This document shows, piece by piece, positions 39,601 to 52,500 of a stretch of DNA of 64,000 nucleotides (positions within the stretch are counted from its first letter, which is position 1; every line of letters begins with the position of its first letter). Below the pieces are notes generated by a model that was not told where the DNA came from, made no database searches, and worked only from the letters and a program-made list of their open reading frames with translations. This stretch comes from Pomacea canaliculata (taxonomy: Eukaryota; Mollusca; Gastropoda; Architaenioglossa; Ampullariidae), in contig NC_037595.1 of NCBI RefSeq assembly GCF_003073045.1, positions 14,730,252-14,794,251 of the forward strand. The letters are read 5' to 3'. The translations under genes were made by a program, and so were the position numbers.

Positions 39601-41170
39601 CACAGGCTGTGCGAGACAAGGTGGATCCACGAATGGCACGGTGTATAGCAACTGCAATGAGAATGGTGAGCTGCTCACAGACTTCTGCTTGTTCAATATC
39701 CTTGTAGTTGGAGGCACAGTTTTTCCACACAAAACCATTTACAAAACCACCTGGACTTCACCAGATGGACCTACAGAAACCAGATCGATCACATCACCAT
39801 TAATCGCCAGTTTAGAAGAAGCCTGCTGGATGTCAGGGTAAGGCGTGGCGAAGATGCAGCCACAGAGCACCACCTGTTGTGGCAACCATGAAGATACAGC
39901 TGAGGTCTCTCCGTGATTTATCAGACAGATCGCACTACAAATTCAACGTGTAGTTTCTTAGAGACCACAGAAAGCAAGAAGAGTTCAACTGCGAAGTTAA
40001 AAACAGGTTATTTGCGGCGCTGAAGGGACTTTGAAGAAACAGTGGCCAACCCCTGGACAGGATTACAAGAGACGTGGAAGACTGCCTGCACACGTGTTCT
40101 GAAAGAGAAAGAAAAACAGAACAAGAAATAGCTGACTTTAGGGACTTGGTAAAAGACAGAGGAAAGGAAAGAGCTCAAGCAGAAGATCAAACAGTGACAA
40201 GACCAGCAGGAAAAAGAAGAGCTCAGAGCAAAGTACTGGGAGATAAACCGAGAAGTGAAGAAGAGTGCCAGAAGCGGCAAGAGGCAGTTCTCACACAGAA
40301 TGGCAGAAGAGGCAGAACAAGCAGCTGGGCAAAATAACACAAAGAGACTATACGAAATTACAAGAATTCTGTCAGGAAAGAAAAACACCAATGTGTGCAG
40401 GCCAGTAAAGAACAAGAATGGCAGCGTCATTACCGGGGATGCAGAACAAAATTCTTGCTGGCAAGACGGCAAGCCCAGATGGCAATCCTGCAGAAGCACT
40501 CAAGGCAGATCCAAAAGCCGCAGCGGAGATGCTACACCCCCTGCTGCAGAAAATTTGGGAACAGGAACAAGTTCCAGCAGACTGGAAGCTTGGCTATCTA
40601 GTAAAGCTACCCCCAAAATAAGGCGACCTGACACAGTGCAATAATTGGCGCAGATCACTCTATTGTCCATTCCCAGCAAGGTGCTGACCAGAATCATCAT
40701 GGAGAGACTAAAGAATGCCCTAGACAAGAGACTAGGGCAAGAACAGGCAGGCTTTCGGCAGGGTAAATCATGCACATACCATATTGCTACACTACGAATT
40801 ATTATTGAATAGTCCATTGAATGGCAGTCGCCACTCTGCATGACATTTTTGGATTTTGAGAAGGCTTTTGACTCCGTAGACAGAGAAACCATCTGATGCA
40901 GCACTGCGGATTTCCGCCAAAGCTCATTGCCATCATCCATCAGCTGCCAGGTGATGATCCACAACGGAAAGCTGACTGACCCCTTCGCAGCGAGGAGTGG
41001 AGTGAGGCAAGGTTGTGTGCTCTCGCCGACAATCTTCATAATCGTCATAGACTGGATCATGAGCAGAACAACCTCTAACAGCAACACGGGTGTTCAGTGG
41101 ACCTTCGCCAGGCAACTTTAGGATCTCGACTTTGCGGATGACATCAGACAGACTGACAGATTGGCCGCTG
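39600..41170 (+). mobile_element. Degenerate non-LTR retrotransposon (endonuclease end to reverse transcriptase)
   Basis: Plus-strand frames, shifted several times, cover the endonuclease C-terminus (GGTVFPHKTIYKTTWTSPDG), a charged linker, and RT motifs: EQAGFRQGKS, FLDFEKAFDSVDRETI, ARSGVRQGCVLSPTIFIIVI and DLDFADDI. The FADD catalytic signature is present, but stops and shifts (for example after RIIIE) inactivate it. RTE-like by motif style. The 3' end is lost near 41.17 kb. Confidence 0.85.
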
Positions 41171-41934
41171 AGGTTACCCAGTCAGGTTCACTGCTCAGTG
41201 GAAGCATTGTCTTTCAAACATCCATCCAACCATCCAGAGCACACTTCTCATAATACCCTTTTTGATGTTAAACGTTACATAAAAACTAGTGGGCAAGAGA
41301 GTGGGTCGACTTTTACTGCAATAGGCAGTTGGGCACTTGATACCGACTCTTTCCTCTCCTTCTTCCTCCAAAAAAAAGTAAAGTCTTCGCTTCACATTTG
41401 GTGCCTGGCATCATATCGATATCATCTGCGAAATGTAGAATGCGCATCAGTTTCCTGTCGGTGGAAATGGAATTGTGATGTTCGTAAAGGGTTTCTGGGG
41501 AACCGAACAGCCAAGAGCTGGCTAGAGGACTGGCGTCCGAACCCGAAGGTACGCCGGTTCGTTACCAGTGTGGAGGAGCGCAGTTGCCCCAGTTATCGGA
41601 AATGGGTAACTGACTTCAACTGTAGAAAGACAAAACCCTCATACAAAAATTGGGTCTTTATCATCTCACCCACTTACATTTAGGAGAAGACCAAAAAATG
41701 TTAGAGGACGATCTTTACCTTTAAAGAGTTTTCAATCATTATGTTCTACAAAACATGCTGAACAGTGCAAGCACACTCAATGGACGCCATACGGAGCACT
41801 CTCAATGGACGCCCACTGATGTGTGAACGAAAGCTTCTATTTGGTTATCTAGAAATACTGCGTTCATCGTACAACAAGTTCGACGAGACCCTCGTCAATA
41901 CTCTTCCACCACATGCCAGAGCCAGTCTGTCAAA
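41170..41934. other. Intergenic between two LINE fragments
   Basis: Unassigned sequence. The open frame 41090-41683 starts inside the LINE and is not convincing. A short direct repeat (CTCAATGGACGCC) occurs at ~41775 and ~41799. Confidence 0.45.
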
Positions 41935-42590
41935 TGTCTTTTTTGGGTTGATGATTTTGTGGAGATGTCGCTGGTGTTAAAGATCTGTTCCTAGTCTGAA
42001 GCCAGCCTGTTCTTCTGCCAACCGTTTGTCTGCGGTGGTGTCCACATGTTTCAGGATTACCTTCAGTGCGACTTTGCTTGATTGGTTGATTAGACTTATG
42101 GTAATGTAGTTTGGCAATGTTTGCTATTTTCTTGGTTTGGAAGGGGTATGAAGAGTGATTGCATCCATTCTCTGAGCCATTTTTTTAATTACCAGCTTCT
42201 TCGGCACTAAGCAGAAAGGTCTTTTTCTTTTCCTCTTTCCCACCTGGGATGGGAAGTTGTCGCCAATGACTTCCTTCTATGTGAAGTGACCATTGCTATT
42301 TTTAGTTATTTTGTTGTTCTTAAGTCCTTTTGCTGTTAAATCGTGCCATTCCCCCCTCTATTGTCCGGCATTGGTTTTTGTTCCAGTTTCCTCTAGCTGC
42401 CTTCACCCACTTTCTAAGGGAGCAACTCCATGGTTTGTAGATGGAAGCTCGTCAGAGTTACTTTTCCTTCCCCTCTTCAAGGTTCATTTGATCTCATTTG
42501 ACTATCATCTCAATAATATCGTTGTTGTTTCTCCTTCATTTACTTTCTAGCACTTCATGGGCTGTTGAAGGTATCAACTCTTTGATGTTT
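41935..42590 (-). mobile_element. RTE-like LINE fragment, antisense
   Basis: On the minus strand: YITISLINQSSKVALKVILK, DKRLAEEQAGFRLG and PKKTFDRLALACG match RT motifs around the first catalytic Asp of RTE-type elements. The copy is riddled with stops. It lies tail-to-tail with the plus-strand LINE at 39.6-41.17 kb and is related to 5.89-6.48 kb. Confidence 0.75.
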
Positions 42591-42599
42591 CCAGAGAAG

Positions 42600-42860
42600 G
42601 AGTCTATACCATGCATGAACACAGCCAGCCAGACCTCTGACAGAACAATGTCTATGTTGTCCTGACTGTCAGTATTTCCATACCCACCCAAGGAACAGCA
42701 GAGTAGGCGATCTGTGATTGTGTGACTAGCCAACAACACTAGTGTGAATGTAGCCAGCAACGCTCTGTGACCGTGTGAACACAGCCAGTGAGTGCTCTGT
42801 TTTTGTGTGAACACAGGCAGCAAGTGCGGAGTGTGAGAACACCGAAGTACATACGACTGG
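42600..42860 (+). repeat. Degenerate tandem repeat (GTGTGAACACAGCCAG)
   Basis: Recurring GTGTGAACACAGCCAGYRAG-like units of about 35-40 bp, for example near 42770 and 42807, with decayed units upstream. Confidence 0.55.
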
Positions 42861-42916
42861 GCGGCAGCAGTAGCCGTCGTGACCCATGCCTGCCTGAGCT
42901 CGCGCACACCTCGAGC

Positions 42917-42940
42917 TGAGCAGCAGCAGCAGCAGCAGCA
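42917..42940 (+). repeat. (CAG)n microsatellite
   Basis: About seven GCA/CAG units in intergenic DNA, not in a supported reading frame. Confidence 0.85.
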
Positions 42941-43189
42941 TCGATCGGCCTGTACTGGCGGCAACAGTGCCACCTGTCATGCTGAGTCGTCTTCAGACGT
43001 TACCGCCAATGCCAGGCACTGCAGATGTCATTGGGTGCTTCTCTAAGCTCTGCCCTCTGACCCAGACTCTAATGTGGGACAGAAGAGTGAGCCAGCAACC
43101 TTTCACCCTCACTGTCCCATCAGTCGTCATCAACAATGCTGAGATATGGACAAAACACATCCAAATAATATGGATCACCTTTACAAGCA

Positions 43190-43490
43190 TGTCATTTGTG
43201 GTCAGTGTTCGAAGGATTGCGCTTGTGGTCAGAGTGTGCAAGTATCATTTCTGGTCCGTTCTCCGGTCAATGTGCTCAGTACATAGCCTATAGTCCATCA
43301 CCTCTGGTCGATCATCTCTCGTCAGTATTTGCAATGCGTCATCTCTGGTCAGTCATCGCAGCACCCACAAACACACACACGTCATCCATGTGTTGGTCAA
43401 ACATATCAGCTCAGTCTCATCATCTCAGGTCTGCTCAGTGTCATTTGGTCAGATTTTGCTGCGCGTCACATCTGGTCAGCCTGCAGCGGA
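43190..43490 (+). repeat. Degenerate array of CATCTCTGGTCAG-like motifs
   Basis: The motif (C)ATYTCTGGTCAGT recurs around 43.25, 43.31, 43.35 and 43.47 kb with looser copies between, at intervals of roughly 20-40 bp. Confidence 0.55.
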
Positions 43491-44108
43491 TAACGGAGTG
43501 TGCGGGCCCGCAGCACGGCACGATGTTGACGCCTGACTCGCGCAGCGGCGTGCGGCGCATTGTCGTGCGTGCAGCACCACGTGCCTTGCACCAGATGTGA
43601 GCAGACTCTGGCTCCAGCCGCGCGCCTTACACAGCAACATAACTGGCCTGCTAGCCTCTTCCCCACCCCACCCCACCATCACCATCACCTCCTCCTCCTC
43701 CATCCCGACAAGCTATCAGCTGACGGTCGTACGGGCCGAGGGCCGTGCTGCGCGCCTTGTTGCCAAGTGCAGTGTCGCAGGCTGCGTGACGCGGCCGCCA
43801 GTGCCGGACATGACCTTCACCATGCGCTGTCGCCGTGCCTCCTGGCAAGTGACGTCGAGACTCTTGACCGGCGCGTGACGTCGCCTGGACACCTGTTTCC
43901 GCCTGACGTCAGCAGCGGCTGCGGAGTGCTACTCACGTCCCGGGCTGTCAGCTGGCGTGCGTGTCAGTTTCATGACAAGGACATGCCGCCGAGACTGCGC
44001 CAGCCTGAAATAGCAGCAATCAATGGCCAGTATAGGGCTACGGCAGGCGCACCGCGTTCCCACGCTCGTCGATGGCAGCAGCAGCAGCGGCGGCGTGCAG
44101 CACTGTAA
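43490..44108. other. GC- and CpG-rich block upstream of the transporter gene
   Basis: Clearly richer in CG than the rest of the intergenic region. It holds a plus-strand open frame (43560-44108), whose composition looks like a by-product of GC content. It could be a distal promoter or 5' UTR exon of the transporter gene. I cannot assign it. Confidence 0.35.
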
Positions 44109-44109
44109 C

Positions 44110-44390
44110 TTCTGTAAGCCAGTGAGCTGATGGTGTTTGCAGCATGCTAGTGATGTGACTGGTGGGTTACTCTGTAAGCCAGTGAGCAGCATTGTAAGCC
44201 AGTGAGCAGCATGCTAGTGATGTGACTGTGGGTTTACACTAAGCCAGTGAGCAATACTGTAAGCCAGTGAGCAGCATGCTAGTGATGTGACTGTGAGGTT
44301 ACTCTGTAAGCCAGTGAGCAGTATTGTAAGCCAGTGAGCAGCATGCTAGTGATGTGACTGTGAGGTTACACTGTAAGCCAGTGACCTGCC
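44110..44390 (+). repeat. Composite minisatellite, ~66-bp unit
   Basis: GTAAGCCAGTGAGCAG units start at about 44115, 44175, 44194, 44240, 44260, 44307, 44326 and 44373. Each ~66-bp unit has two such half-units about 19-20 bp apart, then CATGCTAGTGATGTGACTGT. The last copies are the most alike. Confidence 0.9.
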
Positions 44391-44399
44391 CGACATGAT

Positions 44400-46549
44400 C
44401 GGGCTGATGTGTCACACATCAATGATGTGACTGATGTGGTGTGTGCTGAAGGCTCAGTGGTCAGTCACCTGATGTTTGTGCTTAGTGAGAGTACCTTGAC
44501 TTATGTTTAGTCTCGTTGCTGATATTTTTAGAAATGTGCATGTTGCATGTCGCCAGGTAACAGTCTGTATTGCTTGTATTGTCTGTCAGTTGACTGCTTG
44601 TGATGCACGTTAGAAAACTATTGTAGTCTAGTGAGCTGCTCGCCTTGTGTGTCAAAGATTGTTGTGAGCCACCAGAAATTGTTGTGCGCATGTTGTGCAT
44701 TGCTTGTAGCTTATAATGATGATCTGTATGTTAACATTTGCCGTGTATCTGTATGTCAGTATCTGCTGTGTAATTGCATGACAGGTATCTGCTGTGTAGC
44801 TGGATGTCAGCTGTCATGTATGTCATGCTGCTGCGTTTACAAGTGCAAGACAACGCTTTCCTATACCCGCTGTGACTATTTGAGATACAGAGCTCAGTGT
44901 TGTGTACAAGATCAACATAGCTTATTGTGTGTTGTATATGGAATATCAGCGAGCTCAGTGTGGAGTAGAATGACAGCCATTTTGTGTCGGATGAGCAAGC
45001 TCAATGTGTTGGTTTGCAGATGATCAGTGACAGATGATCAGAAATCGGGACAGCAGTCGCTGGTTGTTGTGCTCTTCACTGGTGGCCTCATCAGGCAGCA
45101 GGAGCCCAATACACTGCTGTCTTAATCAGCTGTGGTCTCCGCACGCACATCGACGACAGCAACACCGTGTGGATTCGCGATAGCGCCGCGGTGGTGTACA
45201 AAGCCTCGCTGTCTCTTGCTGCGAGCACCGCACGTGCAAATGACACAGGTCGGCATCAAGGACAGCGCAGCTCGCTATTAATACATCATTTCACTCCACT
45301 CTGCTCGGCAGCAGACACGACTGCAGGTGATTATGAGTCCGCGAGACTGTTGCCAAGTACGAAAAGTCTTGCGCAGGTAACTACACGCAGTCGGTAGTAC
45401 TGCCGATCGCTTCCCAAAATCCAAGTTCTAGTGCGGCCGACGAAATGGATGTAAAGGTCAGGGAGGATCACACCTGCTGACCTTGCGTGAACGTACTGCG
45501 TGCCAGACGGCTTCAGACTGACAGCTCAGTCGTCTGGCTCTGCTGCTGCGGTCAACTCAAGCGGGAGATGACACTCGGTAAAACCCGAGGTTTTAAATGG
45601 CGCCTCTACCGTTGCCGTGAGATGAGCCATTGGTACCGGTTTCTATCATCTGGTTTACCAGCGGGCCTCCTGGTAGCAGTGCGGCATCAGCGTTGACGGA
45701 GGGACCATGGAGGTTGTCGGACGGTGCCTGCCTAGTAGAGGTCTACACACACTGAGCGAGTGAACGCTTGTGTACTCACGTACTGTGTGAGTAAGCGTGT
45801 GTGTACACATATATAAGTGAACGTGGCACTCGCCTCCCGTGGAGCCATGCACGGCACTGCGCAGTTGCCAGGCGGGTTATGCAACCAGTTCGGTCGCCCT
45901 GGAAACGCCGCTTTTTCTCTTGTCGTCTGCGGGGGCTACTCGCCATTGTGGCTGACAACTGTGACTGGCAAGTCCAGCTAACGACTGCAGCTGGCAAGTT
46001 TGGCCTACGCCTGTCGCACACAAAACAACAGGGAGGCAGTCATGGGGGCTGGCTGAAGAGGTGGGGTGGACACACTTTGGCACCGTACCGCCAACCCTGG
46101 CCACCGCCTGCCAGCAGAAGGAGGCAACTAAATCGTTCTCTTGACACCGTCACTCACAGCACTTCTGATGAAGCAGCGTGTTCATAGTGGAATAACCGGG
46201 CCAGCAAACTCTGACGAGTGAAACAGGAACAAGTGCACACTTTGCTGGCAATCTGAACAGTGTTAATGAGTGTCAACACCAATAAGAACATGGCGCATTA
46301 GTCTAGACTGGAGCCCTAAGAATCTGTCCGTCAACACAGAAAGTATTAGGGACAGGACAAGGAGAGAACCATCACTCTCTACAATATATGGAAGCGTTCT
46401 GTTCGTGTCGCAAGACAAACCTCGGCACACTGCGTTCGCTCCCAGCATCTCGGCTAGCCAAAACTTCTTGTTGACGTAGCTGGAGGTCCCAAACCAGTCC
46501 TCGCCCAGTGCCGACTGAAAGTGAGAGGTAACGTGTGTGTGTGTCCGGC
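44400..46549. other. Intergenic/5' region before the transporter gene
   Basis: It contains weak short repeats (TATCTGCTGTGTA near 44.76 and 44.79 kb) and CpG-rich stretches at 45.1-46.1 kb. No supported gene. It probably includes the transporter promoter and any non-coding first exon, but I cannot place them. Confidence 0.4.
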
Positions 46550-49500
46550 ATGCCCTCGTCGTCTGGGCCCGGACCTGAGCCAGGTGTCGCCGTGGGCAGC
46601 AGCGCCCAGGAAAAGCACCCGCTGTATAGACTGAGCAGCAACGACAGCACCCGCAGCGCAGACGTCACCACCTCTAACAACCACGCTTCGTACGGCGCGC
46701 CGCAGCCTCGTGTGGAGAGACTGGTCAGCAGCAGTAGCAGCAGCAGTACTAGCACCAGCGGAAACCCCAAGGCATGCAGAGAAACTAACGGCATGGGGGC
46801 ACAGGACGCCAAGGTGGCGGCCATAGCGGCAGCCACGGGGCGCCCTGACCTAGCCGACCATTTCCCTGACGGCGGCTGGGGGTGGGTGGTGGTCGCCGCC
46901 GCCACCTGCGTGCACGTGCTGTGTAGCGGCATTCACCTCGCCTTCGGCACCCTCTCCTTGCACATCCGCGAGCACTTCTCTACTGACGACATCGAAACAA
47001 GTAAGTCACTTCTTCCTATATATATATAAAACCCACCCACCCTACCCACGCAAACACCTCCCAACTCCGGGCTTCTCTTTCAGTGTTTTTGTGGATATGT
47101 GTGTGCGAGGTGTGGTGGGGATGGGAGGCAAGCTCGCATACCTGCTCATTCACACCTGTGTTTGCATGTGCTCGTGAATATGAATGTAATACATACCGAG
47201 ACCAATACACGTGAATGCACATGCTGACGTTGAGATATTTAGGTTTACAAATACTACCGTTGATACTTGACTAAAATGTCGCTAACGACACAACTGGTTC
47301 TTTTGTTGTGTCAGTATTCGTGAGAGGTGTGGCAGTGTAGGAGATGTATATGTAGGAGGTGAATAATTTTAAATTAACTGCTGTCTGTTTCTTAAATCAC
47401 GTTAACGGTGCTAACGATGCGTACACATGCTCACTACTTTCTTTGGTGTGTGTGTGTAAGTCTCGAGCTCTTCCTCGAGTCAAACTTAGTTTACTGTCCT
47501 AAACTTCTTAAAGAAGACCCGGATATAAACAGGACTTTCGTGAAATCTCCACAGGAAGTATGGGCGTCTCTCTCTCACACTTTGCATGTAGTCTCTAAAA
47601 ACGTATTAGCAGTAAGAGGAAAGCCTGTTGCTGTTGCTGTGTTGTTGTTGTTTGCATGGTAAAGTCGGTTATCATACTCTGTATAATATTGATTTAGCAA
47701 CATTGACTTAAATCATAGATGACATAACGATAATTAGATTGAAAATGATGTCAAAGGCCTTTATCTTCACCCATCATTGCGAGCGGAGATGGGGTCAAGC
47801 GACACTCAAACAGGGCGGCATCTGGAAGGAACCGGGGAAGACGACTGCATCTGTCACCAACAGTAGAATGCTGTTAGGCAACACCAAGCAAAAGAATAAG
47901 AATAGGCTTTTATTTAATGATTTTGTCAGTTGTACTGAATGGCATTCTTAAAATGTATATGATGCCAACACGAGCATGGCTGTCCATATAAAAGTAAGAT
48001 TCGGGTACTATATATGTCGTCTAATGCTGCTGCTGTTCAAAACAATGTCTTAATATGTCATTCATGCCACTCCTGTCTCTCCGTTTACTCCCGATTTACA
48101 GATTTCGGGTATAAGAAATGTAAATTTTTAATAGCCACATTTGACACAGGGACCGAACTCTCGCTATAAATGAGCCGCCTGAAAACAGTCGGGGCGTGGC
48201 GACTGTCGTACCTTCCATGTCAGCTGCAGCAGCTGTGCTGTGAAGATATGTGTGCAGTCTGTAAACATGGGCAACATCTGAAAACAATGCCAAAGAAAAT
48301 AAACACAGAATTTTATGACACACCCGAGCAAAGTAGAGCAGCGCATACGCTGAAAAGAGTTGTGGGATGGGGAGAAGGAGAGGTAGATGATAAGAGTCTT
48401 GAAAAGAGATGTTTGTTCTCTGCACGTCATCCGCCTTCACGTGTCAGATGAGAAACAACGCGACTGTTATTATGTTGTTGGATCAGCAAATGCAAAAAGA
48501 TTCCACAAACACGACACCCATCTTTTGAAAAGCAACGATGATGTGTTTGTGTTGGATTTGAAACAAATTTAGGATTTTAGACAGTGTAGTACAAGCAGAT
48601 TTGCAAAGTTTTGATATTAAAGTCTTTTTCAGAAAACGGATTAGTTTTGTACATGGGGTTTTCGGTTCTTTACCCTGTGCTTCTTGGTTTTACAAGATCT
48701 TCAGTTTAATTTGTGTGGCGGGCGTGACCTGAGAGTGAAAACATGATGTAGAGAACGACACGAGTTGCGCGAGTGTGAATGGGTGGTAGTGCTCTCCGCT
48801 TGTAGAAGAAAAATTTTCCTCTTGATAAATAATGTAAAGGAGGTTTTGTGTAATTGGAGAGGGGCGGTTTGAAACAGATTCACAAAGAGTAAAGGTTAAG
48901 AAAGAATCAGCAAGAACAGGAAAACAAAAGGTTAGGCTACTTCAACCAAGCTCCCACACCTTATCCCCATAGTTGAGACAACAGAGTCCCGCCTTCAGCC
49001 AAGCCTTAGTGCAGTTTTCATTTTCTTCTGCCTCGACCTCAATGTCAAATATACTTAATGCATACTTTGTGAGCACGTTAGTGTTTGTTTGTTTGTCTTT
49101 TGTACCGGATGCGCAGGCCGACAACTTCATCCATTCTTCATCCTGCGTACTTTTGCAAAAGAACGATAACCCATGGTAAACGTGACATGGATGATCAAGC
49201 CTGTCTCTGGCCCATTGAATTCTTATGCAAGAACTGTGTGATTAACTGTTAAGTTAGTCCATCGAAGAGACCTCAGCACGAATTTGTGTATAATCCAACG
49301 GCTTTGTATAGCTTTACATGTGTTCTTTTGTTATTTATCTCAGGCCCAGAAACAATACATGTATGTGGACAACTGTTGTTGGCAACTGTTTAATGCTTTG
49401 TGGGAAGGTGTCAGTGGCTGTGTGTGTCGAACACCACCCACCAATGTTCTTAACAACGTGGTCTGCTAAATAACCTGTATCATCTATACTAGCTCCTTCA

Positions 49501-52500
49501 TCTCGCCCATATCATCAGCAGCCTTGCCGACCGTCGGAGACCCCAGGAATCGCCACGCCTCTATTATCTAATGTTTCAGATGGCGCTGCTGTATAATGTG
49601 GTCTTTTGCTGTATCAGTGCTTTAGAGTTTGGCGTTCCACAGTCTGCCCTCTCTAATCGAGCACTTAAATAACACGGGGAGCGTGTAGCTGTGATTGGAT
49701 GCGGCGCTAGGGGTCACTTCACACCGCGGCTATCACTTGCTGATCAGCGCCACTGTCGGAGGTCACACCAAAACGCGGCCATCATGCTGCCAGCCGCCGG
49801 CTTCACGGAACCTCAGTGGTGCGACCTGTAGAAAGTCTTGACTGATATTCGAAGTCCACCATATTTAGAAAAAAAAGTACTTGCACAACCTGTGCTGCCA
49901 CCCTTCAAGAATTGTTATTGGTGTTAATCTGGTCAGAAAGGCCATTAGCCATCCTTACAGCGGTGTAGCGTCTGGGAGTGTGACTTTAATTGTCTACACG
50001 GTGCAATGAGCATGCCTGAACGACAGTTGGTAGTTATTTCTAGATTTTTCCATAATAGTATATATAAGCACTGAGGGTTCTAGAATCCAGATCGAGGGGG
50101 CGCCTGGTTCACCACTGCAGTTCAACCCTGGATGGTTTAGGGCGGTGAGCTGCTGCAACATCCACTCAACATTTAGCAGCTCTCGGTGCTGTCCACAAAT
50201 CGGAGAAGAGGGTTCGAGTGTATGTGGCCTAGCTTATCTGATTTTACTTAATTAGGTGCGCAGAGAACCACAGTTTGATTTTCCGGTTCAGGCTTGACTG
50301 TGGCACAAACATTGTCTTTCTGTCGACATTTACAATGTTCCAAATATTTTGTTCAGTCATGGATAACTCTGGTCTCAGAGGCTCTGAAAAGCGGAACTAT
50401 GAACATAGATATCATTATTTCACCGAGAAATATATTCAACGTGCGTGGTAAATAGGGAATGTGCGATTGTGATTTTTGTGCATCTGACTAAATCAGTCTC
50501 ATGAATATAATTGCAAATATATACTTTTTTTTTACACTAGAAGTGCCTTCTTACATATAATGAAGTAGGTCTTGGTGAGTTTAAAATGAATTTGAAGTTG
50601 TGAAATTGAAAAGTTGTTTACATTTTGCGGTAAACTGGCGTCTATCCAGGTTTTCTGTACACATGTGTACTGTCTTTTTATGAGTTATTTTATCGTTTAT
50701 CTCTGCTCCTATGATGATTTTCATTTTTGACTTTCATGTTAACATTCAGAGACATAAACGGCACAGTTTTAATAGCTGTCTGAAACTAAGATACTTTTCA
50801 AAAATGTTTCTCGTGCAGCTTGGTTAGGGAGTCTTGGAGTCGGCATCTCGCTCTTCATCGCCCCATTCATCACAATCATTTGTCGGAGAAAGAGTCCGCG
50901 ACTGTATGGAGTCATCGGCGGCCTCATCTGTGCGCTGGGTTGTCTTTTCTTGGCTTTCTCTAACAAACCTGAGCAGCTCTTCATCTCCCACTGCGTTGTC
51001 ATGTCTTTGGGAAGTGGCGTTACCATAGCAACAGCCAACATCATGGTCGGGAGGTGAGTTGTTTTCATCTTCAAGGCTCTTAAAGGCATCTTTTTTAACA
51101 AATCGTTTTATTCAGATTGGTTGAGTTTTTTTTTTAATGTTTTCATATGTCAAGGTAAGAACTGATTGCCCTTTTACAAATATTGATTGCATCAATAGTT
51201 TTTGGTCTGTGATTGCTTCTGCTTCTCCGCTATATCTACAGGCCGATACTTATTTTTTCGTACTGCTGTTGTGGTGGGGGATCGTAACAGGAGCTTAGCG
51301 AGATGGTAGAAATACGTAGGAGAGGACTTAGTGCAAATACTCAATACTCAGAGTGACCATTAGATTGATCCATCTACAAGAAAACAACAAGAATTTCAAA
51401 ACATTTGAAGAAACAAAATACATCGGTCTCAACGGTAATTTATCTCCACACGGGTCTCACACATGAGACAGCGGTCAGGGAGTGGTTGTGGATTGCCTGA
51501 GTGGGTTCAGATCCCATACGTACGGCTGCGTACATCATGCTGTACCTTGCTTACAGAGTCGGAGCGACGGGTCAAAGCTTTTGAAATGAACTTGAAGTTC
51601 TTCTAGGGAGCAGAAGATGAACGACTTCGTCCGCAGCCTAGTCACCTGCTTGGTGAGCTTTATGAGCGACAGAAGCTGGTGTGGTTCGGTCGTTACCAAA
51701 GATAGTTCTCAAGGGTTGCGTTGAAAGCGGTCGAAGGGAAATTCGGGTAACTAACATGAACGGGTGGACCGGTATCCATTGTGAGACTTTCTGTCGTGGG
51801 CGCATGACCAGCCTCGCTGGAGTCAGTTCACCCAAGCTGTGTCCCATCGTGTTTCCCCACGACTGGTACCTCTAATACCAGTTAAGAGATGAAAAGAAGA
51901 ATGACTTACACTTTCTGATTGTAAGTATATCATAAACCCTGACTTTTTTCGTTATGGGTGAGTTGATTGGCCTGGCCTTGTCTTACAGGTATTTCAAACG
52001 ACGGCGGGAGATTGCTGAAACCATTTTAGTGGCGGGGTCTGGTCTGGGCACAGCGCTCACATCTTTTCTCTTTCATCAGCTTATCAGGTAAGCATTTACA
52101 GCTGCTCGCATTTTTTTAAAATCTTGTGAAAAATCAGCTACAAATCATATTTCTACCAACTCGCATGTGAAGTAAATGTTATAGTTTGTCTTCTAATTTA
52201 TATCCTAGCTTGGTTAGCAACAGAAGTGTACTATTATGTCCTCCTCTCACCTACCACAGAAGTAGTTTAAATTGTATCTTCACTTGATCCAAGACATTGT
52301 GACGGAAAAAGCAAGTTGACAAGTGAAGTGTGCGGTGTGTAAAGCGCTGTTACAGGTATGTAAGATGTTTGTTGCTGAATAATCATGTATACCGGGTGCA
52401 CGATGAAATATATCCATTATACAGCAACAAGAACATGAACTCTGTGACCCTTCCTCCCTCCACCCGTGACTGACAACGAGATATCCTCATTGCACTCTAG

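Noticed and set aside
40008..40499. Minus-strand 163-codon hydrophobic open frame
   Set aside because: Antisense of the charged linker of the plus-strand LINE; the hydrophobic run is the complement of Lys/Glu codons.
42726..42973. Apparent poly-Cys or poly-Leu coding repeats on the minus strand at the CAG tract
   Set aside because: The CAG microsatellite lies in intergenic tandem repeats without a supported gene.
43560..44108. Plus-strand 182-codon open frame upstream of the transporter gene
   Set aside because: His/Arg/Ala-rich low-complexity composition in a GC-rich block, with overlapping frames open on both strands.
50090..50140. tRNA-like B-box (ggttcaccactgcagttcaaccctgg)
   Set aside because: No matching A box or cloverleaf could be drawn, so neither a tRNA nor a SINE is called.
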